A DNA stretch of 64,000 bases from Diprion similis (lineage: Eukaryota > Arthropoda > Insecta > Hymenoptera > Diprionidae), in contig NC_060117.1 of NCBI RefSeq assembly GCF_021155765.1, forward strand, positions 208,501-272,500. The letters are read 5' to 3'. Under the pieces are notes generated by a model. It was not told the origin of the DNA and made no database searches. It saw only the letters and a program-made list of their open reading frames with translations. Positions 49,004-59,619 of this stretch are shown here, piece after piece. How positions within the stretch are numbered: the first letter of the stretch is position 1; each line of letters begins with the position of its first letter. The position numbers were made by a program, and so were the translations under genes.

Positions 49004-50041
49004 CGAGGTGTGTACTTGCTCCACGCGCACGGTGTTCGCATTGTTGCATCATGTGTCGCAGGTGCGAAGAATCGCGAGATGAAAAAAGATCGCCTCATCG
49101 AAAAAGCGGGCGTCAATTAAAGAGAAACTTGTGCAAGGACTCACCGTCGCTTTTCCTTCGGCTTGGTTCGCTTATTGTTAGACTCCATTTCATCGACCTG
49201 GCGCATGCCAAAACTGAGCGCCCACGTAGAATACCCGACACTCTTAGACACTGCCAAGGAATGCACACGCGTATCCTACTCAATGTGCTCAGGTAATCAC
49301 ACTGGTGCGAAATAAACAACACGCTTTAACCACGTCACTGTTTCGGCCTTCACTAACCAATGATCCTGGTAGGAAAATACGGGATGGGGAACTCCGTTGA
49401 TTCCGATGTGCTCGGTAAACTTGTTAGGGGGACAGTTGACGTCACATGGCCGCCACGCGCTACGCCAGCGCCACCGACGACCGAACCGTCAACTACTTTC
49501 GACCTCTGCGACTCCGGCGCCAAATTCAAACGGCGTTAGCGGGACTGAGCGTTTTAACGATTAGATGCCTCTGCTCCTCGTTTATTCTACGTCGAAAAAC
49601 AAATGTTATGTTACTCTCATATGCATAGAGAGGAGTCACACAATTGCACATGAAAAGCAGCGTTCGTTGGGAAATGTAACAGATGCAGCGTTCCATTTTT
49701 CGTTTATTCATGACACAGCAGTACCATAGGAGAAAAAAAGTGATCACAATTTCACGTAACAGACAACTGTGCGTGTTACAAAAATGCACGTATGAATGAT
49801 AAATACAACTATTGAAATTCAGCACACCATATACCTTTGAACAATTACAACTGGTAGTAAGTGAAAAAAGTTTACTCCTTCCTCTATGATAATATTCTAC
49901 CTCTTTCTACGCCGGGCATACAAAACATTGCCAATATTTTCATTCGTTCGATAAGATTTAATATCTATCGATGGTAAGCTGAAATTTTGTACAGCTGTTT
50001 AACTCACGTGCCTTGAGGAGATATGGACCAGCAGCTGATTA

Positions 50042-50047
50042 TTTAAT
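50042..50047 (-). terminator. Candidate poly(A) signal for CHCHD4
   Basis: ATTAAA on the minus strand about 75 bases downstream of the CHCHD4 stop codon. It is a common variant signal; actual use is not shown. Confidence 0.35.
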
Positions 50048-50119
50048 GAAGGAATTACTAATTTGGCAGTACATAGATTAACGGTATCTAACGTTATCGA
50101 TAATAAATAAATACATCTC

Positions 50120-50593
50120 TCATTTGGACCCTACCGACTGTTGCACCTCGTTTTTACTACCACTGATCGCTCCGATGCCACTCTCGTCACTCTTCCTTTC
50201 TCTACTGTCCTCGATCGAATCTTCAGAGTCTTTGCTAGCGACAGCCTGACTCTCGCCCTGGCTAAGATCGTCAAGGTCGGCGTCCTTGTTTCCGTATAGC
50301 GCGGGATACTCAAACATGCAAGTCTGCATGGTTTTGAAAGCGTCGTAGCAGTCCGAGCCCTTTGGCTCCGCGGCTGAATAATGAAAACAAGAGAACGCCT
50401 CTCTGAATTCAAGACCGCAAGGGCCGGTCGCCATTCCCCCGAGGCATGGACAATTCCAGTTTATTTCTCCATTGGCCAGTATCAAACCGGGACTTGGCTC
50501 GGGTTCGGGAAGATTCACTTTACTGGGAGAGGCGTGATCCTCTTTGGAGGCAAATATTATTGTGTCCTTGCCCTCTTTTCTAACAATCGACAT
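50120..50593 (-). CDS. CHCHD4: CHCHD4/MIA40, mitochondrial intermembrane space import oxidoreductase
   Basis: A single-exon, 157-residue protein from ATG 50593 to TGA 50120-50122. MIA40/CHCHD4 oxidises and traps small cysteine-rich proteins in the intermembrane space and is re-oxidised by ALR/Erv1. The N-terminus (EGKD.IIF..KEDH) matches animal CHCHD4. The redox motif CPC is at Cys48-Cys50 within [10 protein letters not shown], and the twin CX9C pairs are Cys59/Cys69 and Cys82/Cys92. The C-terminal third is acidic, Ser-rich and variable, as in other family members. There is no N-terminal presequence, as expected for the animal form. The start lies 69 bases downstream of the RPP14 stop on the same strand. 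Confidence 0.97.
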   Translation of the reverse strand: MSIVRKEGKDTIIFASKEDHASPSKVNLPEPEPSPGLILANGEINWNCPCLGGMATGPCGLEFREAFSCFHYSAAEPKGSDCYDAFKTMQTCMFEYPALYGNKDADLDDLSQGESQAVASKDSEDSIEDSRERKSDESGIGAISGSKNEVQQSVGSK

Positions 50594-50662
50594 GACTAAC
50601 CGACGATCGATTTAACCTTAAATCTATGACTCGACGAAAATTTACAATACCACCAAATTTAC

Positions 50663-51168
50663 TTAATGGATAAAAGTCCTGCTATCAGCAGCTAGAGACA
50701 GAAGATTCGCAGATGCTTTATGAACGGTATAAACGCAAGGCTCCCCTTCGTAGTCACTGGCCAACGTTAAAGCAGCTCTCAGTCTAACGTAGCTGTCGGA
50801 TTGGCAGCGAAGGACGAATCTCCGGTCGGTGACGTTATACTTGAGTATGTCTACTTGCGACTTGGCCCCAACTACTCCAAATAATTTTTTTACAGCCTGC
50901 ATAACATGCTTCTTCAAAAATACCGCACTTATCACACGGCGCGGGTCGTTGGGAAGTTCTCTGTAAATGAAGAAAATAGAAAATAAATGTAGAAATTTAT
51001 GATCCCCAGTGAGGTGAATGGAGTTTATCCTCGTGATCGAGGAGCTTCATTCCGTTTTTTCCTGATTTTCTCAATTCAAGGTTAGCTCCGGATTCGGGTT
51101 AGGTTAGGTCTACAATAATGTGCGACAAATCAATGGCATACTAACAAAGAGACGTCTAAGTAACGCAT
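50663..51168 (-). CDS. RPP14: Ribonuclease P/MRP protein subunit RPP14, two coding exons
   Basis: The coding exons are 51146-51168 (23 bases, MRYLDVSL) and 50663-50960 (298 bases to TAA), joined across a 185-base intron (donor GTTAGT, acceptor TTTACAG). TT plus A completes a Leu codon and the total is 321 bases, 106 residues. The order of motifs follows RPP14: a YLDVSLEL strand, VISAV and KKLFG helices, a DILKYN segment, a basic-strand LRC, SLTL-like ALTLASDYEGEPC, and LLSLAADSR at the end. RPP14 is a Pop5/Rpp14-family subunit that processes tRNA 5' ends and, in MRP, rRNA. Pop5 is less likely because the C-terminal LGGT-type motif of Pop5 is absent. The short first exon is inferred from homology and phase. 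Confidence 0.88.
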
Positions 51169-52070
51169 GTTACACAGTAATAATCGTTGGCCACAATTCA
51201 CTCACATTGACGGCAGCGTAAATCGTACAACGATTTCGAAGGAAATTTAATATTCCTTGACAAATGGGCTAGAACACGAAGTTAGCAAGACTTACGGACG
51301 CGCCCGTATCACCGTCGACCATCCACCACGCCGGTATGAGCTGCAGCCTGCAGCCTGGAATTCTAGAACTTCGGTGTTGCATAACAGCACGGCGTCGTTC
51401 AACTCGCTCCCAACAGATGCCGTTTCAACTCAATAGTGTGAATAGAGAATGAAACGAGCCTGTGTATGCCCGGTGGCGTCCAGCAGCCGTACAGGCGCAA
51501 AGCTACGAACTTCGCTTCAATAATCTGCAGGATCAGACTCGACGGACTTGGAAATATGTATCAGATTCTAATGGTAGGGAATACTGTATTACGAATCCGC
51601 GAGTAAAATTGCACGCGAAAAGCGAAGAGCGTGCGTCACCGTCTACCTGAGATAAATCGATGCAAACCACGTCATGCATCCGCACATGCATAACGCCTGC
51701 TTCAGGTACGTTGTCTTGGTCGATATCGTATATTTAGGATAATCATTATGGTGACATAATGCCCTCAACGATGAATTTCTAATGGTTATCTCTGCCGCAG
51801 GATCGCACACGGGTATCGCGAGAATGAGCCGATTATACGTACGTGTACGACACGTAGTAACCAACACTTGCACGGTATGTATGGGTATCTAGGTATGCGT
51901 AACGTGTGTATACACGGCGGGGCGGACTGAAGTGTAGGAAGTTTAAGCCGCTCTGATTAAGGGTCCGCAAAAGGATAAGTGTAAGTAATAGAACGGACGG
52001 AGTGACATAACGAGGTCCATATATCTCGGCGCTTATCGGTGAACAAGTTTGCAGAACAATCCCTCGACTT
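51169..52070. other. Upstream region of RPP14
   Basis: Likely holds the RPP14/CHCHD4 promoter and 5' UTR. Before the ATG the frame is closed by an in-frame TGA about 45 bases upstream. A minus-strand donor-like GTAAGT near 51290-51295 could mark a 5' UTR intron. No other coding exon seen. Confidence 0.4.
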
Positions 52071-52314
52071 GGTAGGTAGGTAGGTAGGTAGGTAGGTAGG
52101 TAGGTAGGTAGGTAGGTAGGTAGGTAGGTAGGTAGGTAGGTAGGTAGGTAGGTAGGTAGGTAGGTAGGTAGGTAGGTAGGTAGGTAGGTAGGTAGGTAGG
52201 TAGGTAGGTAGGTAGGTAGGTAGGTAGGTAGGTAGGTAGGTAGGTAGGTAGGTAGGTAGGTAGGTAGGTAGGTAGGTAGGTAGGTAGGTAGGTAGTAGGT
52301 AGGTAGTAGGTAGG
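52071..52314. repeat. (GGTA)n tetranucleotide microsatellite, about 244 bp
   Basis: Perfect from 52071 to 52295 (about 56 units), then two one-base slips before GGAAGGAA. On the minus strand all frames translate to a Tyr-Leu-Pro-Thr repeat, which creates long but meaningless open frames. Confidence 0.97.
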
Positions 52315-55045
52315 AAGGAAGCTGGTAAGAAGGTTGGGCCGGCTCGGTAACGCAGCGCATCGCAACGCGGCGTAACGCCACGCAACGTAGCGCAGCGTTG
52401 TTACGATTTAGTCTGGCAGGCAGCTCCCAATAAATTATGAGCAGATCCACAAAGCGGTCTCGAGGGGCGACGCCGGCCAGCCTCCGCGTCCGCCTGCCTG
52501 CCCGGGTGAAATCGGAGGGCAACGTTGATAGATACGCATTGGGCATCCGTTTTTTATTTCTTCCATTCATACCTTTTTCGTTTCTCATATCCGCGACAGT
52601 TGCTGAGCTCTGAAAAGGGACCCGAATCAGTCAGGGAAGCCAACCACGGGGGAAATAACGCACATCGGTTTCGCATAAATTCGCGAACTAACAGATCCTA
52701 CCGTCTCCTATTATTATCTCCGAGTCAGTCTATAATAAGTTCAGCCTGTGGTCGAACAGAACTTGCCGGGTACGTAACACCGTAAAATATATGTACTCGT
52801 AGTAAATGGGTTCATGCAACAATCGACGAGGTTACTCTAAATAAGGTAGGAGGTGGGATCAAGAAGACCCCCCTAAAACAATTCGACCAATAGATCTGTA
52901 TAGGAGGGATACAAAAATATAGAGGGGGGGGAGGGGGGGGAGGGGGGGGGAGAACAGAATAGAATGGAAGGGGGTTTATTATCATCCATATCAATGTTGG
53001 ACAACGATTAGAGCAAGGTACAGAAAGACCTTAGGACTAATATATTAATAATACATGTATATTAATTATTAGAGAGTGAAAGAAAGGATCACGTTTTATG
53101 TTTTGGCGAAGCTCCCGCCTACGCAGATCTCTGCATGCATGCATGGAGGAAATATCGCCGAGTTATCTGCGACGTACGGGAGACGGGCTGATTTATTAAC
53201 GCAAGGAGAAACGGACGGACGGACGGACGAACGGATAAGCTGAATAGGGAGGTAGGTAGGTGGATGGGTGGGTGAGTGTATACCTCAGTCCGTACGGGAG
53301 TGACGTCACAATGCGGCGGCGAAACACGCACGTTTGGCTACCTGCTACAACAGAAGAATGGAGCGTTGTTATACCCCTGTGCTGCGCGCAGTCGTCTTTG
53401 TAAGGTTCGACGCTAAAAACGAAACAACTAAAATGATAAGAAAGATTCCCCGCAGTCACGTTCCTTGACTTCGCGTTCGCGTCTGTCGCCAACAATGGAT
53501 GCTCGACCCTGCGCGTGTATTATTTAGGTACGCAGATAGTTATAACTACGTGAACTTGAGTGGCATCGGTGTGTGCAATGCGCGCTCCTACTAGGATGAG
53601 GCTTGTGCCAGGAAAGCAGGCGGACAGGCAGGCAGGCGTCAGCCGAGGGCACAGTTACAAAGTGTAATCTTCTTTCGAGCAATACCGAGAACTCTCCTCT
53701 GACGCGGCAACCCGTCGTCTCTACTCCCGGGGCGAAAGCGGGATCGAGATATCCGAGAGATCTACGGATCGCATTTTAAATGCAGGATGAAGCGAGGCTG
53801 TACCTAAGCCCAGCCGTTCGCCGCGCCACTGCCCGCTTATCTCATTCCTGGGCGCAACTAATTTTCATTTTACATTTCTAAAAGGTAGTTAATTTTATTT
53901 ATTTTAACCGTCGCAACTCGAGGGTGCCCGCGGAGCTCTGGAGAAGATCGGGGAACAATTGTCCGTTCCGAGGACTGCGAAGCCTCCTCGAAGCAGGCGA
54001 TGCGACAGTTCTTTACCAGGGGACCAAAGCTGAGCAATATCTGGGTAATTTAAATTATGCCAAAGACACTCACCGCTTCCCTTCGTCCGTCTCGCCGCGC
54101 CTCGCTTCGACTGCGCGAAGCCGCCGTTGTTGCCACTCGTTAGAGTCCGAAGAGGGGGGAGTCGGAGGTCGTCGACGGACCGGCTGTCAGTCGTCCGTCA
54201 GCGTTGCAGCGTGTATCATGCCTGAAGAAGAGAGGGAACTAGGTGATTGTCGGTCTTTGGTCAACGCCACCGGCCGCGGACCGTGTCTAAAGTCGGAGCT
54301 CAATAAGCGATTGCGCAATATGCACGTATGCGATCGCTTGAGCAATTATGGAGAGATACGGGCGACAATATTTGGCCCGATATCTCCGTTGTCAATCGGA
54401 ATCGTTTCATACTAGCTTTTCCGGTCGTGACAGATGTGTTGCCAATTTCAAAACGAGCCAAAACCCGTTCGATTTTCAGTCATCAGAGGGGCACAGACTT
54501 CGTTCTCGCTATTATGTTATACACTGCATGGTTCTTTCATAAAACGTGACGGGAATTAAGATCGGCTTTTAATTCGCGAACCGAAAGGTTCTCCGCTTGT
54601 ACTATACTCGTCGCTCTTCAATATCTCGATAGACGAGACTGCAAAATCTCCTCGATACAGCTCCGGAATTATTGGATTTAACTGCTTCAAGTTCTCGATC
54701 GGACTGTTCGAGTCGTGCGACTAGAACTGCCAGGTATACCGTACTCAAGGCACTGCACGTATGTCAGCTCGGCGGTTGAATTACCAGACGCAGCTGTTAA
54801 TGGTGAAATATAAAGCTCGGGTCGTCCACCGCATGCATATGCAGGGAATCACGTAGTAAGCCCGATTGGCCCATTCCCCTGCCCCCGGCACCGGAAGAAT
54901 TCCTGCATAATTACGGCGCAGGACTCGGAGGACCCGGAGGATCCGAGTTAAGCGGATACGGGTTGCAGAGGACGGAGATAAGGCGAGCTGGCCAGTGACG
55001 GTCGGTGTCCGCTTTAGGATCAGTGCCATGCCTACTTACGCTCCT
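52315..55045. other. Non-coding stretch with short repeats
   Basis: It contains interrupted G runs (52924-52950), a GGAC repeat (about 53211-53230) and a GGTA/GGGT-rich patch near 53250-53275. A plus-strand frame at 53924-54415 of 163 codons has no recognisable domain and is probably chance. Confidence 0.6.
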
Positions 55046-55060
55046 GTCTCTCTCTCTCTC

Positions 55061-55412
55061 TTACTGGACTGGACTCGTTACACTAGTATGCTTGTGTATA
55101 ATATTGTTAGCTTTAAAGCTTGTGTTTAATATTGCGTGCCGTCTCTCAAATTGGTCTTGTCTTATTCGATAAATCTAACATATTGTTTTTTTCAAAAGTG
55201 CTATGCTTGCTCTTTGTATCATGTAGAGATCTTAGTTTTTAGTTTTTAGTTTAGTTTTAGTTTTAGTTTTAATCTTGTAGTTTTAGTCACTATCATGTAA
55301 TTGTGTTATTGTCTTGTAATACTCGGAATAATTTGATTAACTTTGTATCACTTCTTGTAAATTATTTGCCCCATAGTAAACTAGGGCATTAAATAAAAAT
55401 CAATCAATCAAT
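55061..55412 (+). mobile_element. Probable 5'-truncated non-LTR retrotransposon 3' end
   Basis: The segment ends CTAGGGCATTAAATAAAAAT followed by three CAAT units, the form of a LINE 3' terminus with a poly(A) signal and a short tandem tail. It contains AT-rich TAGTTTT repeats typical of LINE 3' UTRs. Both sides are TC repeats (55046-55060 and 55412-55440), which fits a target-site duplication inside a TC microsatellite. No coding sequence remains. The clade cannot be named. Confidence 0.55.
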
Positions 55413-58400
55413 CTCTCTCTCTCTCTCTCTCTGTCTCTCTCCCGCCTCGCTGAGAATCTCCCGCATCGAACTTCTGCCGCCCCAAGCCCTATGCGTACGG
55501 AATTGTCCCTGGTGAACGAGCGGTGCATCCACGCCGGCCGTGTTAAGCCGTGGTTTTTGAGTTGGCGACGCGCGCGTGTTGCACGCATGGATCCGTAATC
55601 TCTCCCGGGCGAGCTGAGAAGGCGCGTGGGAATGCAGCCAGCGATACGAGACCCCGAGGACGATATTATAAAAAGTGCGTTTCCCGGGGCTGCAACGACA
55701 TCCAGACTTGACGAGAGGTTGAGAGGCACGTACTGACCTACATGCAGTGCCCCCTAAGTGCACGCCCTGACTGCCATCGGCTAATCCACCGACCGATAGA
55801 CGCCGACTCTGGCTGACCTTATACCGTCGCAATGCCGAACAGCCGGCCGGACAGTCGGCCTTAATCTCCTCTGACAACGAACTCGAAAGAAATGCGGACT
55901 GACGAGGAGCATAAATATTAGCTGTTAAGAATGCGATGCATTCACGTGCTTATGGTTATAGTGCATTACGGTGCACTGCGGCATTGAGTCACATGCATAC
56001 TGCAGCGAGGAAAAAATAAGGATTTTCTTACCTCAGGGTAATGTAATCCGGGCCCTGCCGTGCGAGTACCGCTACGCGGCGCTGAAGGCTTAAGGATAAT
56101 TCTGTAGCTCCCCCCCTCCCGACGCTCGGAAATTTCGCGAGGGAAACGAAACGACGTCGCGACGATTAAATAACCCGGAGAGGAGATAAGGGTCCGTACT
56201 AACTCTTAGGGCCGCGTGCAGCCTAACGACCGCCGCATAGTAACTACGGTGAATTTTTCGGCAATATTCTTTATTTCTTGCAGCTCAAGGATGGCAGAAA
56301 GAGACGGAAAGCAGAAAATGATCACCGCAACTGCAATTATAGCCAATATCTAGGAAAGACCTATTCCCCGACGGAATGTGCAAACAGCGCCGAGGCGCGG
56401 AGCCTTTCAGATTTCACCACTGCTGTCGTTCACCGAATTATTCAATATTGACACACAGCTGGCCAGTGGGCACTGGTCTAGCTACTATTTTTTTTTTCCT
56501 CGTCTTTTCCCGTAACTGCTTACGTATTCGCAAAATACATCACGGTATAGTTCTTGTTGCAAGATTCGTGAAATACTCGTGAAAAGTTGAGTCAAGTAGT
56601 CGTTCCTTGCAATATCGTTGCTTTCGGATGAGAGAGAGAGAGAAAGAGAGAGAAAAGTTGATACCTTTTTTACGTATGGGCTTTCCACCTCAATTCTGCG
56701 TACCTCTTTTTATACGAACACGTCACGGCCCTCATTTCCAACTCCGTCGTTCGGTAATATTTTTCTTACTCTTTTTTCCCCAGCCAGCGTAAAAGCTGTG
56801 CGCGATTGCGAGAATCTAACGTGTGAATCATATTGCATGTCAGGCATAATCGCGGGTGTGTCAGTGTGTTTGTATTAAAGCGACGCGATATACGCGGCTA
56901 TTCTCGTTGTAACCTATAGCCGGGCAGTCGACCAAATACCCGTTTATTTACATTTCGCGTTGTAAGCGCAATTTTATACTATTTGCCGGTTTTATTACTT
57001 CCTATTTGCCAAATCCCCCTCCCTCCAACGGCGTGCTGTATTTTTATTCTCATTTTTATCGTTTTGTTTGCCGCCAGTCGCTTTGCGCACTCCGGCAATT
57101 GTACACGCAGTGTCTGTCTACTTTCAATAATAATATTAGTTTCGTAAATACGTGATACATAGCGTATCTACTTATGTATCTACAGGACATGTACGTAGGT
57201 ACCCACATGCACGGTACCTGGAAAGTTGATGTTTATACCGCACGGTCGCACGATAATGCATACCATTTGTATAGGTATATCTGACGGATGAGGCATTAAT
57301 GTACGAGGCGCCCGTATATATACATAATGCGCTTCGAACAGGGGTCACAGAGCCGAAAGAAAGTACCTACATAATGGTTAGCAACGATTAGTGCTTACGA
57401 AAAGCTATAATATAAGCATCGGCCTAAGCGCAGTAATTGTTTCGGTATTATAGGTATCGGGCGAATTTTCAACAATACTTCACGCAGCGGCATGCCGATA
57501 CCAATTGCTCTGTAAAATCGTTATACCGTAATGGCTACAGCGAAGAAGCGAATCGTCGGGACACCACCGCGGACTCAACGTATACGTATACGTATACGTA
57601 TACCTATGCACGACGCGTGGAAGCGCAGAGAGCATGGAGGTACAAGAGCGTGTGCGAGAGCAACGCGCCCTCCGCCACCCTTGAGGCAAAGCAAACAAAA
57701 GTCCCACTCGCACGTAATGCCTCGCGGGCTACCTATCCAAATATCGAACCTTTGCACAGCGGCGTAGAATTTGCAAATCTATCCCCTGGAGAAACAAAGT
57801 CCGGGAAGCCGGGTGCAGGTCGATCATCCTCGTCATCCAGCTCCTCGGAAGCGCGATTTCGGAGAATCGCCCGGCCGTCGCCGATAATATTCGCGGCGCG
57901 AGGATGACGGACAGGTGAGCCCCGATAAATTGTCAGGGTGCACGACGACGCGAAGGATCGATAGACACGTGCGGGATGTATACGTACGGAGGAGGTATCG
58001 GGAACGCGGAGCTATATCTCCCGCGGGTCCCGCGGGTGGTCCGCATCAGGGTCTCAAGTTTTTCCCGCCGCTGCCCCGCTGATTAGACCGAACGTGCGGT
58101 TCCCGACCCTCGCTTCCTCGCTTCCTCGCTTCCTCAGCTCCTGCACCCGGCCATCTTAGTTAGCGTCGCCATGGCAACGACTAAGTCTTCGAAAAACGTT
58201 GCCTCCGGTCTTTCTCACCGTCTCCAGCCACCCGCCGCCTGCTCCTGCAGATCATGTCGGCCACCTTAGGCACCCGCCGCCACCCATCGCACACGTGCAC
58301 CTCCCCCAAAGTCGCACCTACTCCCCTTTCTACCCCGTGCCGTACGGCTGTACCTAACATACCCTGCGAAAAACTGATCTCGAACTCGATCACTTTCTTG

Positions 58401-59597
58401 CCGTGAAAGAGTCGAGAAAACACCAGGATGGATCGGCTTTTCAGGGCCGGACACGCGCGGGCGAAGAGGAAAGCTGACCGTTGCGTTTGGTTCCACGATT
58501 TTACCAAGTTCTCAGGAACGCCGGTCGTAATGTCCGACTGGTTCGGAGTGTTCCTCTCCCGAAGATAGGCGTCCAGGGGTCACGAGGCCTCGGGCACAGC
58601 TGGGTCCGCGAAGTGTTGAACCGACGCTGACGCCGACAGATCAAAATCGTATACCTACTATGTACCGCAATACCGCGTGCAATAAGTACCTATTCGTACC
58701 CAACTGCGCCTGTTACGCGCACCATTGAAGTAGATCAAGGCTGATCAAGCATTCAGCAACGCGCAGCAAATCGCTGCTACTGCTGCTGCGTCTCCCCCGA
58801 TTCGGCGGACAGATAATTGTTTTAGCCTTGGATCGATACGTAGACGGAGAAACCGCGGAAACGTATAGGTATATGTACACATAGGTAGGTTACACTATTC
58901 GGATACGGCGTATCCCAAAACGAGACTAAACCTGATCGTGACGATGGATTCGCCCCTGTGAGCAGCCACGGTTCCGGTATCACGTTGTTTCTTCGCACCG
59001 CTCGACGTACTACCCGCGGTATATCTGTACAATACCCTACTTCCGCATACGCTGTAAAGACGACGGAGGCACGATCCTCGACTCCGCGGATGCACCCGGA
59101 GGACGGTAACCCACAATGTACCTATATATGACTGTGGAACATGACGAATCTGGGTCGAGCAGGAACCCATTAACGAGCGATGAGTAGGCAGTAGGAGGAT
59201 GTAAGCAGCCCACCTATCGGCACTTGACGCGAGGCTGCGGCCTTTTCCTGCCGGGCTGCAGACACATGAGAGGCAGAGATCGATTCTCTCAATTATATTT
59301 CATACCGTGCCGAACCATTGTCTATAGGCACATTCCTTAAGCCCCTAGCTCCTTCGTACGCCCTGAAGTATTACGTACATTTAGGAATAGGAGCGGAGAG
59401 TCGGAAGAAAAATTATCGTACCACGCATTCGGTTCGGCGTGTAAGTACGCAGTCGTCCGAATCGATTTGTTTCATTAATTTATATCCCGCTGCGTTGTAT
59501 CGATGCCGATTTCACTTCACGCCTATGGAATATTGGCACGGTTCTTTAGAGAACTGTCGCTGCGGGTAAAATAAAAAATAAAAATAAAACTATAAGG

Positions 59598-59619
59598 AAA
59601 AAAAAAAAAAAAAAAAAAA
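59598..59619. repeat. Poly-A tract (22)
   Basis: Preceded by an AAAATAAAA-rich stretch. It could be a retroposon tail, but no element body or duplication was evident. Confidence 0.8.

Larger units (their letters stand above)
40240..50119. other. Intergenic region between HIF and CHCHD4
   Basis: About 10 kb with no coding exon I can support. It contains a T20 run (40419-40438), TTG/ATT-rich DNA (40470-40560), a pentanucleotide repeat at 42421-42450, a CACGCA repeat (42942-42967), a GT repeat (44826-44849) and an interrupted G run (45342-45362). CACGTG E-box/HRE-like cores occur near 41385, 44523 and 45986; such six-base matches are expected by chance. Upstream non-coding exons or enhancers of HIF may be here. 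Confidence 0.6.

Noticed and set aside
51200..51270. Alternative RPP14 first exon ending in a GTGAGT donor (frame ...CGATTTACGCTGCC)
   Set aside because: It is also in phase with exon 2 but has an in-frame stop a few codons upstream and no ATG, whereas the exon at 51146-51168 starts with ATG and encodes the conserved YLDVSL.
51833..52588. Open frames of up to 251 codons with a Tyr-Leu-Pro-Thr repeat on the minus strand
   Set aside because: They are translations of the GGTA microsatellite; the repeat length is a multiple that keeps all frames open. No coding sequence flanks it.
53924..54415. 163-codon plus-strand frame in the right part
   Set aside because: No recognisable motif or coding bias strong enough; overlapping frames are also open. 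Kept only as a possible chance frame.
58181..58507. 108-codon minus-strand frame in GC-rich DNA
   Set aside because: Other frames on the same strand are open over the same bases, and no domain or homology is recognisable.
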